In this document: in pieces, positions 9,543-20,167 of the stretch
How positions within the stretch are numbered: the first letter of the stretch is position 1
How the letters are laid out: the number at the start of each line of letters is the position of its first letter
DNA from: Kluyveromyces lactis
Taxonomy: Eukaryota > Ascomycota > Saccharomycetes > Saccharomycetales > Saccharomycetaceae
Assembly: GCF_000002515.2 (NCBI RefSeq)
Contig: NC_006039.1
Span: 372,001 to 436,000, forward strand
Direction: 5' to 3'
DNA length: 64,000 bases
The notes under the pieces: generated by a model
Told to the model about the DNA's origin: nothing
Seen by the model: only the letters and a program-made list of their open reading frames with translations
Databases searched by the model: none
Made by a program: the position numbers and the translations under genes

Positions 9543-11621
9543 CTATCCAGTTACACTAACGTCAAAGTAATCATATCCACTTAATAAATATTTCATGTTA
9601 TCCGATTGCAAGGAACCCATTGAAGTTTTGGAAGATTGTTCTTCGTTGCGGACAATTCTGTTGATTTCGAGCAAGAATCTTTGCATCAATTCAACGAAAC
9701 GAGCCGTTTGCCTGTGTCTTGAAGAGACAACCACAGATAGGGTATCATTTCTAATAATGTAACCGATACCGAAACCGTTGCTACAAACGGGACCGAACCC
9801 AAAGTTTTTCAAACAAGGGTTACCACAGTTTGAAGTACTAATCACGTTGGTATTCAAGGTGGACCAGCCAGCGTCTTGGAATAATTGTGGTAATGGGACC
9901 TTAGGATCTTTTGCAAATACTTTTTTCCAAATGCAGTATAGAGCATACAAATGACGGTCTTGACCCAGCCCCATGGAACATTCTCTTGTCACATTTGAAT
10001 GCTGTTTGCATGCTTCTTGTAGTAACTTTATCTTGTCAGGATTTGATACCGCTGTGTTGAAGAATGATTTGACAAACGATTTTGATTGATCAGAAACGGT
10101 TCTGATGGCTTCAGTACGTCCATTTTGGAAGAACTTGGTCATAGCTGGTTCGTACGTTGTCTCAAATTTACCGTATAGAGCATAGTAAGCTGTTTGAAAA
10201 CACATTTGCAAGAACGCATCTGGTGAGCATTTGAACTGGTTTTTGATATGGGCGGCGCCGAACTGTTTGAAGTCCAAATATTCGAACTCAATCTGAGATA
10301 TCAAATCACTGGCACGAGTTTCAGCAAAGTGCATAGATGAAAGGATGAACGAATCAACGGACCACTCTAATTTCCTAGGAATAGTGATTAGATTAGCTTG
10401 TTTAGTTGACCTATTAGCTCTGCGGTCGTCGTCGTCATCTTCGAAAACTTTTGGAACGTTTCTGGTAATACCCTGAGCAAAATTGACGATAGAATCGGTA
10501 TAGATGTCCATGGTCATTCGCAATACTGTATGACCATCAACACCAGTGTGTTCGAAGTTGATACCTGCTCTTCCGCCTCTGTCAACAATCAACTGCAATT
10601 TATCGTACCAGCGGTTGGTACAAGTCCCTGTTTGTAAACCGAGAGAGGGTTTCGTCTTATCTTCATCTTTATCATTCAAATCAATTTTAGAAGTACCACA
10701 AATCATGGATTTGATCCAGTCACGTTCACCTTCCAAATCAGAATCATCAAGGCATATAATGAATAAAGCACTATCGATAATCTTCAAGTTACGCCAGTTA
10801 GTCTGATCTTCTGACTTGCTGATGTAATCTCTAACGTTTGACCACACACGTCTGTTTTCGGTTGTGAAAACACCCATGGGGCAGCTATTTTGAAGATTTT
10901 GATCCAAACTGTTCTGCTCAGAATCCATTATGATTGAATACAAATTCCATTCCAATTCCTCCGGTTGTTGAAAGATAGGTTCGTTATTGATATCCAAGAC
11001 GTCAAACCAGTAGAATTGGGACTTGTACATGATGACAACATGGTGTGAGGTGGGATCAGTCTGTAAATGACACGACGATAAAGTAGAATCGTTCAAAGAA
11101 GGTGGCAATCTAGAACTTCCGAACAACTTACCATATTGATCCATGGTCATTGATTTGCCCCTTACGTTGTCAGTAGGCAAGGTACCAGTTCTGATCGCTT
11201 TAACGAATTTCAACATCGATACCACTAATTTGGATGTTCTCTTGACTTGCCTGTTGAAGTGAGAGAATCTGGAACTGACTTTTGGCACATTGTTCATGGT
11301 TGGATCATCAGCTAACTGGAAATAAGGGTTCAAATTCAAAACAACTGATTCGTCGTATTCAAGGTACGAATCAAACCAGAACTGTTCGATATACGAAGAC
11401 ATAGGTTCACGTTGAGCAAGATGTTCGTCATACTTTCTCAATTCATGATCTATAATCCTCAAGCTTTGCTCTGACTCTGCCACAGCTCGCTTCGTCTTTT
11501 CATAGCTTCTAGAATCTTGCAAAGGCTCTAATCTAGCCAAGTACCGCTTTAACGTATCTTCCAAAGGAGGGATTGGCAACCTGGGCAAAACTTCCTGGTT
11601 CGTATCTTTAATAGATGGCAT
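9543..11621 (-). CDS. YAT1: Carnitine O-acetyltransferase Yat1
   Basis: Choline/carnitine acyltransferase family, transferring acetyl groups between CoA and carnitine. The 692 residues match Yat1 (687 in S. cerevisiae), not Cat2 (670) or the longer Yat2. Visible landmarks are the N-terminal LPRLPIPPLEDTLKRYL, the catalytic-histidine block FEHTGVDG (about 358-365), the STSN carnitine-site motif (about 598-601), and the FGPVCSNGFGIGYIIRND block that follows. It has neither an N-terminal mitochondrial presequence nor a C-terminal peroxisomal signal (it ends VTG), fitting a cytosolic or outer mitochondrial face enzyme. Position next to SWH1 repeats S. cerevisiae chromosome I. Confidence 0.9.
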   Translation of the reverse strand: MPSIKDTNQEVLPRLPIPPLEDTLKRYLARLEPLQDSRSYEKTKRAVAESEQSLRIIDHELRKYDEHLAQREPMSSYIEQFWFDSYLEYDESVVLNLNPYFQLADDPTMNNVPKVSSRFSHFNRQVKRTSKLVVSMLKFVKAIRTGTLPTDNVRGKSMTMDQYGKLFGSSRLPPSLNDSTLSSCHLQTDPTSHHVVIMYKSQFYWFDVLDINNEPIFQQPEELEWNLYSIIMDSEQNSLDQNLQNSCPMGVFTTENRRVWSNVRDYISKSEDQTNWRNLKIIDSALFIICLDDSDLEGERDWIKSMICGTSKIDLNDKDEDKTKPSLGLQTGTCTNRWYDKLQLIVDRGGRAGINFEHTGVDGHTVLRMTMDIYTDSIVNFAQGITRNVPKVFEDDDDDRRANRSTKQANLITIPRKLEWSVDSFILSSMHFAETRASDLISQIEFEYLDFKQFGAAHIKNQFKCSPDAFLQMCFQTAYYALYGKFETTYEPAMTKFFQNGRTEAIRTVSDQSKSFVKSFFNTAVSNPDKIKLLQEACKQHSNVTRECSMGLGQDRHLYALYCIWKKVFAKDPKVPLPQLFQDAGWSTLNTNVISTSNCGNPCLKNFGFGPVCSNGFGIGYIIRNDTLSVVVSSRHRQTARFVELMQRFLLEINRIVRNEEQSSKTSMGSLQSDNMKYLLSGYDYFDVSVTG

Positions 11622-12197
11622 AACAATATGTTAACGTCCTTAGTTGATGGCTCTTAGCACTTTACTCCTGTGAATGGTATCCACAAATAGCAAGACTTTA
11701 GGGAGAGGAAATTTTAATCGATACTCCGAACAGTCAGCTATTTATATATACGTATATAACTTATGAGTTCTATCCTTCATTGCAAATCATCAATACATAT
11801 GTCCTTTAATCATTTGAGTTAGTCATGCAATATTTGAGAATTAGCGCCCTTCTCTTAACTCATCCCTACTACGATTTGTTTTCTTTTTCCGAAACATCCG
11901 GACAGTCATCCATCATCGACCTTCACCAACTTTTCTCCATTTAACCAAATAAAGGTTTTGATGATCAGCTTTATGCGAAAAAACCTTTGAATGACCACAA
12001 ACAAGGGAAGCAGAATAAAACGGAGTAGTCAGAACAGACCGTGCACTTAGTTTCCGGTTAGGGTAATCACAAGATAGGGATACTGGGTAATGCAGACAGA
12101 GACCTTTCGTATTATTATTAGTGGCAGTAAGTAGAGAAACGGCAGAACACACAGAGAGAGAGATACAGAGAAAGAGATATACTAGATAGATCTGGGA
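11622..12197. other. Divergent YAT1/CDC15 promoter region
   Basis: About 575 bp separating two divergent genes. A purine-rich leader (AGAGAGAG near 12153-12160) precedes CDC15. I see no gene or strong repeat. A CGG-N15-CCG pair around 12020-12040 is present but expected by chance in a region of this size. Confidence 0.4.
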
Positions 12198-14591
12198 ATG
12201 GATAATTCAATAGCCCATGGAACCTATGCGCTAAAACAAGTGATTGGTCGCGGGGCTTATGGTGTTGTGTACAGAGCAGTGAAAAGAGGCACGAATAAAC
12301 CATGTGCGATTAAACAGATCGAGTTTGAAGATGAGAGCGAGTTGAACGAACATATGCTTGAAATTGACTTATTGAAGAACCTTAGGCACCAAAATATCGT
12401 GGAATACCGGGGCTTTATACAGAAAGCTCATGAGTTGTACATTATATTGGAATACTGCGCTCGTGGTTCACTCCGAGATATATTGAAACATGGTCCGTTA
12501 CTGGAAGATGATACCGTCAACTACGTTACACAGACTTTGTATGGATTACAATACTTGCACGAGCAAGGTGTTATCCATAGGGATATCAAAGCAGCGAACC
12601 TTCTATTGACTGAGGAAGGAATTGTTAAATTAGCTGACTTTGGTGTTTCTACCAGAATTAATAGAATGGCTATGACTTATGCGGGGTCTCCTAATTGGAT
12701 GGCACCCGAAGTTATGACAGGTCAAGGTGCATCAACTGTTAGTGATATCTGGTCGCTCGGAGCGACTGTCGTCGAGCTATTGACGGGAAATCCGCCATTT
12801 CACAACCTCGTGAATGAATCTGCATGCTATGCGATAGTAAACGAAGAATACATACCACCCTTGACATTATCAGCTGAATGCAAAGACTTCTTATCTCGAT
12901 GTTTCCAAAAAAACATGTTTAAACGTGCCACCGCACAAGAACTACTAGCTCATATATGGTTGAAGAAAATACAGAAACCCAAATCGAAGATAAATTTGGC
13001 AGAATATATTGAGAAAGATGGTAAATGGGATGTGGATTTTGTTCTTGATTCCAATACTGATATGACACCATCTCCTACAAAATCTCCAATTCAAGAAGAT
13101 TTAGCCCCTGCTGATTTTAGAACTTTATCTGTCGATCAGCTTTTCATAGAACATTCTACGGACTCGATAGTTGTGGGGTTAATAAAAACCTTAAACGAAC
13201 TAACCGCGATCAAAGCTGATGCTACTGCGTCTGGTTCTTTAAGCAACAGAACATTCGAGATTCTAAAATATGACAAACAATTCAATCATACTGCTTTGAA
13301 GGAAAAATTTATTGATAACGGTGGAACACCACTACTTATTTCACTACGTTTTGAATCTGTTTTGGCTGCATTTTTCGAAAAGAGCGTTAAACTACTTATA
13401 CAGTGCGGTATACTTTCACATTTTGACAGTTTAAAAAATTCACGATTAACAGTGTTAGTAAGCTATTGTTATAGAACTCTCACTTCTCATGATATATGGA
13501 ACCAGTGGTGTCTTAGTCATAAAGATAAAATATCAGCATGTGTCAATGCGGAATTGACCTCAACCAAGTACATTGAAGCAGAAAAACTATTAATTCACGT
13601 TTCTATGATAAAAGATTTCCCATTAAGTGTACCAAAATTAATGCTATTTGCCAAAAAATATAAGCACTTACAACACTGCATTTTCACTTCCCTCAATAAT
13701 TCCATTAAGAGAACGATAGTCAATGTACCAACCTCTAATTTGATACACGGTAAACTTTTTTATGAGAAATCAAACTTTCCGGTAACTATACAAGAGTGGT
13801 TACTTGAAATGATCACTCACGTCAAACGAAAGGCTACGGATCCTTTCGTAGAATTATGCTTCCACGTATGTCATTTAAACAATAAAAGCATTGAACTACT
13901 TATGAAAGACGGTCATTTCTTAGCTTTAACCAAAACCCTCCTGAAGTCATCAAATCATTCTTCATTACCGTGGTGTTTAAATTTGTGCAGTGAATATACG
14001 AAAAATTTAAAGGCTGAAGATATAGGAACGATGATCGACATCGGAATATCTTCACTACCTATCGCAAACTGTCTTCCAAACAGTATTGAGATACTTTTAA
14101 ATTGTTTCAATGTTGCTCAACAAATTGAGTCACCAATAGTACTCCATAACGAAAGTGTTACAATTGGTAATCATAACATCCCGTTCAGCCTGCTAGTTGC
14201 ATCTTTCTACCAAGATAACGGAAGATTTGATAAGTATATCACAAAGTACACAAAATTATGCTCTCTACCAGTAGGAGGTAAGATATGCAGCGAAGTTCTC
14301 AAGCAAGAGAGATTCATTGGAAGAATCCATGAACTTTTCGGTACGTTCAAGACATCACTAATAATTCAAATCGATTTACTCAAGTTTTTGAAGGTTTTAG
14401 TCATACAGACAAACGAACAAGGGAAGAGTTCATACTTTAACAAACTCGAAACCTTGGCAAAATTCCTTTCAAGTAATTGGAAAAATACACAAACCTTTAC
14501 ACCAATCAAACAGGGTCACCAAAAAGTAGGGGCTGATTCGGTATTAATTCATCAGCTTTGTCAAGATATACAGAATTTGATTGTCATGTAG
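12198..14591 (+). CDS. CDC15: Mitotic exit network kinase Cdc15
   Basis: Serine/threonine kinase acting between Tem1 and Dbf2-Mob1 in the mitotic exit network at spindle poles. The kinase domain is at the N-terminus: glycine loop GRGAYG (17-22), VAIK-type lysine K39, HRDIKAAN (127-134), DFG (147-149) and GSPNWMAPEV. The rest is a long helical non-catalytic region used by the family for spindle-pole targeting and dimerisation. At 797 residues it is clearly shorter than S. cerevisiae Cdc15 (974), mainly in the C-terminal part. The tandem partner KIN3 lies 223 bp downstream, as on S. cerevisiae chromosome I. Confidence 0.94.
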   Translation: MDNSIAHGTYALKQVIGRGAYGVVYRAVKRGTNKPCAIKQIEFEDESELNEHMLEIDLLKNLRHQNIVEYRGFIQKAHELYIILEYCARGSLRDILKHGPLLEDDTVNYVTQTLYGLQYLHEQGVIHRDIKAANLLLTEEGIVKLADFGVSTRINRMAMTYAGSPNWMAPEVMTGQGASTVSDIWSLGATVVELLTGNPPFHNLVNESACYAIVNEEYIPPLTLSAECKDFLSRCFQKNMFKRATAQELLAHIWLKKIQKPKSKINLAEYIEKDGKWDVDFVLDSNTDMTPSPTKSPIQEDLAPADFRTLSVDQLFIEHSTDSIVVGLIKTLNELTAIKADATASGSLSNRTFEILKYDKQFNHTALKEKFIDNGGTPLLISLRFESVLAAFFEKSVKLLIQCGILSHFDSLKNSRLTVLVSYCYRTLTSHDIWNQWCLSHKDKISACVNAELTSTKYIEAEKLLIHVSMIKDFPLSVPKLMLFAKKYKHLQHCIFTSLNNSIKRTIVNVPTSNLIHGKLFYEKSNFPVTIQEWLLEMITHVKRKATDPFVELCFHVCHLNNKSIELLMKDGHFLALTKTLLKSSNHSSLPWCLNLCSEYTKNLKAEDIGTMIDIGISSLPIANCLPNSIEILLNCFNVAQQIESPIVLHNESVTIGNHNIPFSLLVASFYQDNGRFDKYITKYTKLCSLPVGGKICSEVLKQERFIGRIHELFGTFKTSLIIQIDLLKFLKVLVIQTNEQGKSSYFNKLETLAKFLSSNWKNTQTFTPIKQGHQKVGADSVLIHQLCQDIQNLIVM

Positions 14592-14814
14592 TTGACTATG
14601 TTTTAGGTGGATTCAACTATATTGTCCCGCATTGATTTTCTATTTGGCTTTCAAAAGAGTGAACTTCCCTTATTCGGAAAAGTACATAAAAAAATAACAG
14701 CATTTTATATACAATGATAGATCAAACAGATAAAGTATCACATAATAATCAGATATCATTCTGGGTATTCCCAACATTGGAAATTAATTAATAAGCCATT
14801 GAGCTAACCCAATA

Positions 14815-15999
14815 ATGAATCGAAATGAGAGACAGCCTACATATCGTTTGCTGGAGGAAATCGGAAGAGGGTCTTTCGGATCTGTTAGAAAAGTAGTAAG
14901 AGAAGCGGACAATAAGGTAATGGTGCGGAAAGAAGTAAGATATGGTCATATGAATGCGAAAGAACGTCAACAACTAATATCAGAATGTGCAATCCTTTCT
15001 CAATTGAAACATGACAATATCGTGGAGTTTTTCCATTGGGATCATGATGCGAAGTCGAATACATTATTTTTGTATATGGAGTATTGTTCCAAAGGTGACC
15101 TGTCCCAGATGATCAGATATTACAAACACCAACGGAAGTATGTCCCCGAAGAATACGTCTGGCGTATTATGGTTCAAATTTTAATGGCTTTATTCAAGTG
15201 TCATTATGGAAGAGATTTATCTAAGCTACAAACGATATATGATGCCATGGAAGAACCGTTAAAATCGAAAGGATACGTCGTAATACATAGAGATTTGAAA
15301 CCCGGAAACATTTTTCTCACTGGTTATGATGACGAATTTAACCAAAATGCATCGGATGTCGACTACAGCAAAGTTATTATCAAGCTTGGTGATTTCGGAC
15401 TTGCCAAATCTTTACAAGCATCTATCGAATTTGCTACCACATATGTAGGAACTCCATATTATATGTCTCCCGAGGTCCTGCGAGACCAACCTTACAGTCC
15501 ACTAAGTGATATATGGTCCCTCGGATGCATCCTGTATGAACTTTGCTCATTACATGTTCCCTTCCAAGCTAAGACGTATACGGAGTTGCAAGGTAAGGTT
15601 AAAGCTGGCTATTTTGAACCATTACCGCATTTCTACTCCAAGAACTTACAAGATATAATCACAAGGTGCATCCAGGTTGATTTCACAAAAAGGCCGAGCA
15701 CTTGGAGTTTGCTCAATGATATTCAGTGTCGGATATGCAGGAAAGCCTTAGACCTAGAAAAGTTTGAAAGACATTTATTGAATTATGAGCATGAATTGAC
15801 CCAAGTCGGTGAAATGCTAGAACAGCATGCCACTGAAATGAAACGAGATTTTGCATCAGCAGTAGATCAGCGGGTGAGAGAAATTCTAAATGGTACTTCA
15901 AAGCCAGCGGCAACTCCACTGATAACAGGTACTGGTCCTGTTACCATGCCAGGACGAACACCTTTTAGAAATGCAAATGTAAATAGAAACTATCGGTAA
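14815..15999 (+). CDS. KIN3: NIMA-related protein kinase Kin3
   Basis: Non-essential NEK-family serine/threonine kinase linked to mitotic and DNA-damage checkpoint control. The catalytic domain shows the [12 protein letters not shown] glycine loop (about 17-27), the [13 protein letters not shown] block with the ATP lysine, [10 protein letters not shown] (about 158-167), [21 protein letters not shown], and [20 protein letters not shown]-typical coiled tail with heptad-like spacing follows (about 300-365). Length 394 against 435 in S. cerevisiae; a family insert between the catalytic loop and DFG is shorter here. It lies between CDC15 and ADE1, a conserved arrangement. Confidence 0.94.
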   Translation: MNRNERQPTYRLLEEIGRGSFGSVRKVVREADNKVMVRKEVRYGHMNAKERQQLISECAILSQLKHDNIVEFFHWDHDAKSNTLFLYMEYCSKGDLSQMIRYYKHQRKYVPEEYVWRIMVQILMALFKCHYGRDLSKLQTIYDAMEEPLKSKGYVVIHRDLKPGNIFLTGYDDEFNQNASDVDYSKVIIKLGDFGLAKSLQASIEFATTYVGTPYYMSPEVLRDQPYSPLSDIWSLGCILYELCSLHVPFQAKTYTELQGKVKAGYFEPLPHFYSKNLQDIITRCIQVDFTKRPSTWSLLNDIQCRICRKALDLEKFERHLLNYEHELTQVGEMLEQHATEMKRDFASAVDQRVREILNGTSKPAATPLITGTGPVTMPGRTPFRNANVNRNYR

Positions 16000-16101
16000 T
16001 GATGTAGTTGTAACAGAAGAATTATGTCATCAAATGGTGCTGCAATAAATTACGAGGAAATAGTATACAAATTGAACGAAAGTCTATAAAACATGTGGGT
16101 A

Positions 16102-17031
16102 TTAAATGTTCCACTTTTGACCTGTAATCTGTTCGTAGGCCTCGATGTATTTTGATCTAGTGCGGTCTGCAATATCTTGAGGCATTTCAACACCGTCAAC
16201 ACCTGCAAGTTTGTTATCAGTCAACCAATTTCTTAAAAATTGTTTATCGTAAGAATCTTGAGTCTTACCGACTTCAAAGTTGGTACCGTTCCAGAAACGA
16301 GAGGAATCTGGGGTTAAAACCTCGTCCACAAGGATTATTTCATTAGTAGATTCATCGATACCAAACTCAAACTTTGTGTCAGCGATGATTATACCTCTTG
16401 ATTTGGCAAAGTCTTTACATTTTGTGTACAATTTTATAGCCAACTTCTCGATTCTGTCACATAAGTCTTGACCGACCAATCGAGCTGCCTGTTCCGGAGA
16501 AATATTTTCGTCGTGCTCACCTTGTTCTGCTTTAGTAGAAGGAGTGAAGATAGGAGATGGGAATTCCTGAGATTCCAGTAAACCTTCTGGCTGTGGTAAA
16601 CCATGGACAGTACCGGTCTTCTTGTATTCTTTCCAGGCAGATCCTGTGATAAATCCACGAACGATGACTTCTAATGGGATTAATTTGTGTTTTTGAACCA
16701 ACAAAGATCTTCCCTCCAATTGAACTTTGTACTTAGATTCTGAAAGCTTTGCAGGTAATTTGTCAAAGATGGTTTCACCTGGACCTAATGGTTTCAAATG
16801 GTTGCGGACATCTTCCTTCAAGAAATCAAACCAAAATTCGGACAACTTGGTCAACAAGATACCCTTTTCTGGAATTGCATTCTTCATGATGACATCGTAC
16901 GCAGAAATACGGTCAGTAGCGACGAACAACAAAGTTTGATCATCGACTTGGTAAATGTCTCTAACTTTACCTCTAGCCACTAATGGTAGGATACCGTCCA
17001 AGTTGGTTTGAGTGATGCTTGTCGTGTTCAT
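16102..17031 (-). CDS. ADE1: SAICAR synthetase (purine biosynthesis)
   Basis: Phosphoribosylaminoimidazole-succinocarboxamide synthase, joining CAIR and aspartate with ATP in de novo purine synthesis. Nearly the whole length is recognisable: GILPLVARGKVRDIY at the start, FVATDRISAYDVIM, the LIPLEVIVRGFITGSAW block, STKAEQGEHDENIS, IADTKFEFG, and EVLTPDSSRFW. The open frame extends ten codons further to a TTG; the ATG at 17031 gives 309 residues, matching the 306-residue S. cerevisiae enzyme. It is convergent with KIN3 (102 bp apart) and divergent from BUD14. I did not find the Bas1 core TGACTC in the upstream 780 bp. Confidence 0.97.
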   Translation of the reverse strand: MNTTSITQTNLDGILPLVARGKVRDIYQVDDQTLLFVATDRISAYDVIMKNAIPEKGILLTKLSEFWFDFLKEDVRNHLKPLGPGETIFDKLPAKLSESKYKVQLEGRSLLVQKHKLIPLEVIVRGFITGSAWKEYKKTGTVHGLPQPEGLLESQEFPSPIFTPSTKAEQGEHDENISPEQAARLVGQDLCDRIEKLAIKLYTKCKDFAKSRGIIIADTKFEFGIDESTNEIILVDEVLTPDSSRFWNGTNFEVGKTQDSYDKQFLRNWLTDNKLAGVDGVEMPQDIADRTRSKYIEAYEQITGQKWNI

Positions 17032-17811
17032 GATGATCCCTTTTTTTCTTTTCAATTTCAATCTCCGCAGTAGTAATAGTCGGAAGCGAGTGAGTAATAG
17101 TACGTGAATCAGCTAATGCTTAGATGTGATAGTTCTCTAACATCTATCAAATATTAAGTGAAAAAGTGATTATACCGCTTTGCAACCACCTAATTTGCAC
17201 ACGTACTTACAAAGCTGGCTCATCTCATTATATACATCGCATTTCAATTTTTTATTTCTCATGTCTCGAGGGAAAGTAATATCGAAATATATCGAGATAT
17301 GTCAAGTCAAAAATCATCATTTAAACACGTGACTGATATATTCCACGTAATGCTAAAATAGTAATCCGGGTAATGAAATATATTTCGGTTTCTCTTTCGC
17401 ATCAGTTCCTTTTTCGCATAGCGAAGTTTCTGACATTCACAGCCGTTAGTCTTTAGTGATATACATTTAGAGATACAGATATGGTGGAATTAGTGAGAAT
17501 GAACATGAAACGAGACAGAGAGGGAAAGGTGTATAGCGTACAGTAAAGGTCGTTCGACTTATCGAAGCTAGCACCTATACAAAAGGCGCAACAAACCATT
17601 TTAGAAGGGTTTTCAGGGGGATTTTCCGCTCTGGATAAAGCACTAAGAGGCTTGAAACAGCTTTTAATTCTCTTGTTTTTGGTGCAACATTTTCCACTGA
17701 GGTTTCAGAGATATATTTATACACGCGTTACTTGGAGAAAAGTATTATCAGCTTCCATCTCTGAATCCTATCTGTGCATTAACTGCTATTATACCACTCG
17801 AGTTGTATCGT
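17032..17811. other. Divergent ADE1/BUD14 promoter region
   Basis: About 780 bp with no gene seen. One CACGTG at 17326-17331 and an AT-rich stretch with repeated ATATCGA words near 17279-17300 are the only landmarks. Confidence 0.4.
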
Positions 17812-19875
17812 ATGATGGATTTGGAGTATCCTAAGATGTCAGGACTCGCAGGTCTGGGCTCTGGCTTAAGATCACGGGAACGATCAAAACCTGATCTATC
17901 GATATTAACTGATCCTACACTGGTTGAGGATTTCGATGAAATCATGAAACAGATGCGAAGCCTCAAGAAGGACGAGGAATCCCTGAGTGTCAATGCTAGT
18001 GTTGTGATAACGCCGACTGAAGCACATGCTAATGACGTAAATCGTCAAAAAGTTGACTATGAAGGTGTCCCGGATCTCGGTGATTTACAGTTGGAAGATG
18101 AGGAGGAAGAAGAAGAAGGAGAAGAAGAGTTAGCACAGGATATCGATAATGAGCATGATACCAGTTTCAGTTCGCGACATGGGAACGAGCTGCAGGATTC
18201 AGATTATGCATATTCAGATTCGGATTTTGAAGATAATTTGGAGGAGCGGTTAAGAAGTTTAGAGACTTCTTCTCAAAGAAACAGCGGAGAACATGTTTCT
18301 TCTGTGAAAGGGATAGTTGCAAACGATACATCGAGTGCTATTGATAATAACATGGTGGCAGATCGTGCGAAAGAAGCAAGAAACGGATTGGAGCAGAGAT
18401 CATATGACGATATTGATGATGACGATGATGAGGCAGAAGAACAAGATGACAACGACGAAGAGGACTTGAATATAGGTTGGAACACTAATGAATCTGATGA
18501 TTCTGATGAGCTGCAGCCGTTAAATCCGCCGCAAGAATTAGACCCCAGCAAATTATATGCATTATACCCGTTCCAGGGACCTGATCCATCACATTGCCAG
18601 TTGGAACAGGACGAAGGTTGTACTCTTTTGAATGACCAGGACTCTTATTGGTGGTTAGTTAAACGTTGCAGTGATGGGAAAATAGGATTCGCGCCTGCAG
18701 AACTTCTTGAAACGTTTCCTGAAAGGTTAGCTAGACTGAACTGTTGGAAAAACGAAAATATATCATCACATTCAATTTCTCATAAAGAGGATTCAAATTC
18801 AAGCAAAGAATCGAATATTTTGAACAAAGAAGATAGTATTGAGGCAGTTGAGTCCCCGTTGAACGCATACTCAAAAACTAATAAATCGGTTAGCTTCAAT
18901 AATGTTGTCAGTTATGCTGAAAGATATATTGATGAAATAGAGCAAGAACCATTGGAGGACGACAGCGGAGAACTGAATGGTGCAGGAGAATACGTTCATG
19001 ATGTGGAATCAAGAGACGGGCAAGACGGGCATCTACACCTGGGAACAGATCTTGGAACTCACTTAACACATGTCGATGAAATACATGAAACCCTTCTGAA
19101 TGATCATTTGTCAGATGATGTAAGCGAAGTTGTAAGTGATGCTGCCTTCAATGTCCATGAAATGGCACCATTAATGGTGCAAAAAAATAGACCTTCAAAA
19201 CCTGCCTTGACGGATCTGTTGTCAGAGAAACAAAATGATCTAAAACAAGTCTTTCAAGCTCCCACTATGCCAGTAGCAGCACCAAGAGGTACTTCCCAAA
19301 TGACAAATTCAAATTCAAATTGTTCCATATCTACAATCGGAGAATACTCGCCTTCCTCTTCAGACTGGACAAATGATTCACCTCAGTTGCTAAGTGAAAA
19401 GGAATTCGAGAAGTCTAATTTGAATGATCAAATCCCATCTTCCAGAGCTATTCAAGATATATCGAAAATTGTAAGCTCGCAAGATGCGCCTGATTTGAAC
19501 TCTCTTCATGATGAAGATTCTCTGCAACATAGTGAATCATTGCCAAAAGTAACTCATAATCACCAGCATTCGATATCTACACTGAATGCTGTAGATATCA
19601 ACAGTTCTGTCGGGACAGAAAAAACTATTGATATTGATGAAGAAAATAGTATCTTACCAGATGAAAATACAAACGCTTACAGCACCGTTCCATCCTCTAT
19701 AGCCTCAAGTTGCATGGACCATGAACACAACTCTCCATTAATTTCTGAAGTAGCATTGCATACAAGCACTGGTGTAGTAGGGGATTATCATCCAGTGATT
19801 AACTCCTTGTACAACCCTATTTTCAGCAAAATAGATGTTATGATGGACAAGATAGAAAACGCCATCTCAAACTGA
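17812..19875 (+). CDS. BUD14: Bud14, Glc7 phosphatase regulator with SH3 domain
   Basis: Polarity protein that recruits the PP1 phosphatase Glc7 and tempers the formin Bnr1 at bud cortex and neck. An N-terminal LTDPTLVEDFDEIMKQM block matches the family, followed by acidic runs (about 95-110 and 200-225), an SH3 domain (about 246-303, YALYPFQ to GFAPAELLETFP), and a PP1-docking RVxF-like motif KSVSF at 358-362. The C-terminus repeats a short helical segment (YNPIFSKIDVMMDKIENAI) also seen in Bud14. The longest frame begins at a TTG; the ATG at 17812 is chosen, giving 687 residues against 707 in S. cerevisiae. Confidence 0.92.
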   Translation: MMDLEYPKMSGLAGLGSGLRSRERSKPDLSILTDPTLVEDFDEIMKQMRSLKKDEESLSVNASVVITPTEAHANDVNRQKVDYEGVPDLGDLQLEDEEEEEEGEEELAQDIDNEHDTSFSSRHGNELQDSDYAYSDSDFEDNLEERLRSLETSSQRNSGEHVSSVKGIVANDTSSAIDNNMVADRAKEARNGLEQRSYDDIDDDDDEAEEQDDNDEEDLNIGWNTNESDDSDELQPLNPPQELDPSKLYALYPFQGPDPSHCQLEQDEGCTLLNDQDSYWWLVKRCSDGKIGFAPAELLETFPERLARLNCWKNENISSHSISHKEDSNSSKESNILNKEDSIEAVESPLNAYSKTNKSVSFNNVVSYAERYIDEIEQEPLEDDSGELNGAGEYVHDVESRDGQDGHLHLGTDLGTHLTHVDEIHETLLNDHLSDDVSEVVSDAAFNVHEMAPLMVQKNRPSKPALTDLLSEKQNDLKQVFQAPTMPVAAPRGTSQMTNSNSNCSISTIGEYSPSSSDWTNDSPQLLSEKEFEKSNLNDQIPSSRAIQDISKIVSSQDAPDLNSLHDEDSLQHSESLPKVTHNHQHSISTLNAVDINSSVGTEKTIDIDEENSILPDENTNAYSTVPSSIASSCMDHEHNSPLISEVALHTSTGVVGDYHPVINSLYNPIFSKIDVMMDKIENAISN

Positions 19876-19999
19876 TATTACCTCCATTCAACGCATTATG
19901 TAGCTAACTTTTATAGAGACATAACCCAACAACAGCAATCACTATTGCTTCAGTAATCTGTCTGTGCTCATCTCCTGTTTCAGTACCGAAAGAATAACA

Positions 20000-20005
20000 C
20001 ACGTG
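20000..20005. promoter_or_regulatory. E-box (CACGTG) upstream of KAP104
   Basis: A CACGTGACC site about 165 bp before the KAP104 ATG, in the short BUD14-KAP104 spacer. This is a Cbf1-type core; function is inferred only. Confidence 0.3.
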
Positions 20006-20167
20006 ACCGCAGTACTGCATTAGACTTTAAAATTTTTTTTTGGTTTGTTAGCTCATCGCAGAGATATCAAATTCACTAAAAACATTTGAGCAGGAGGAAG
20101 CACGGATATTGCTGATAAGGAAGTGGTCAGTACCGTGGAGACTCCATAAACAACCTTGAATCCCAGT

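Noticed and set aside
12020-12045. CGG-N15-CCG upstream of YAT1 as an oleate-response element
   Set aside because: The internal consensus bases are missing and such a pair is expected by chance in a spacer of this size.
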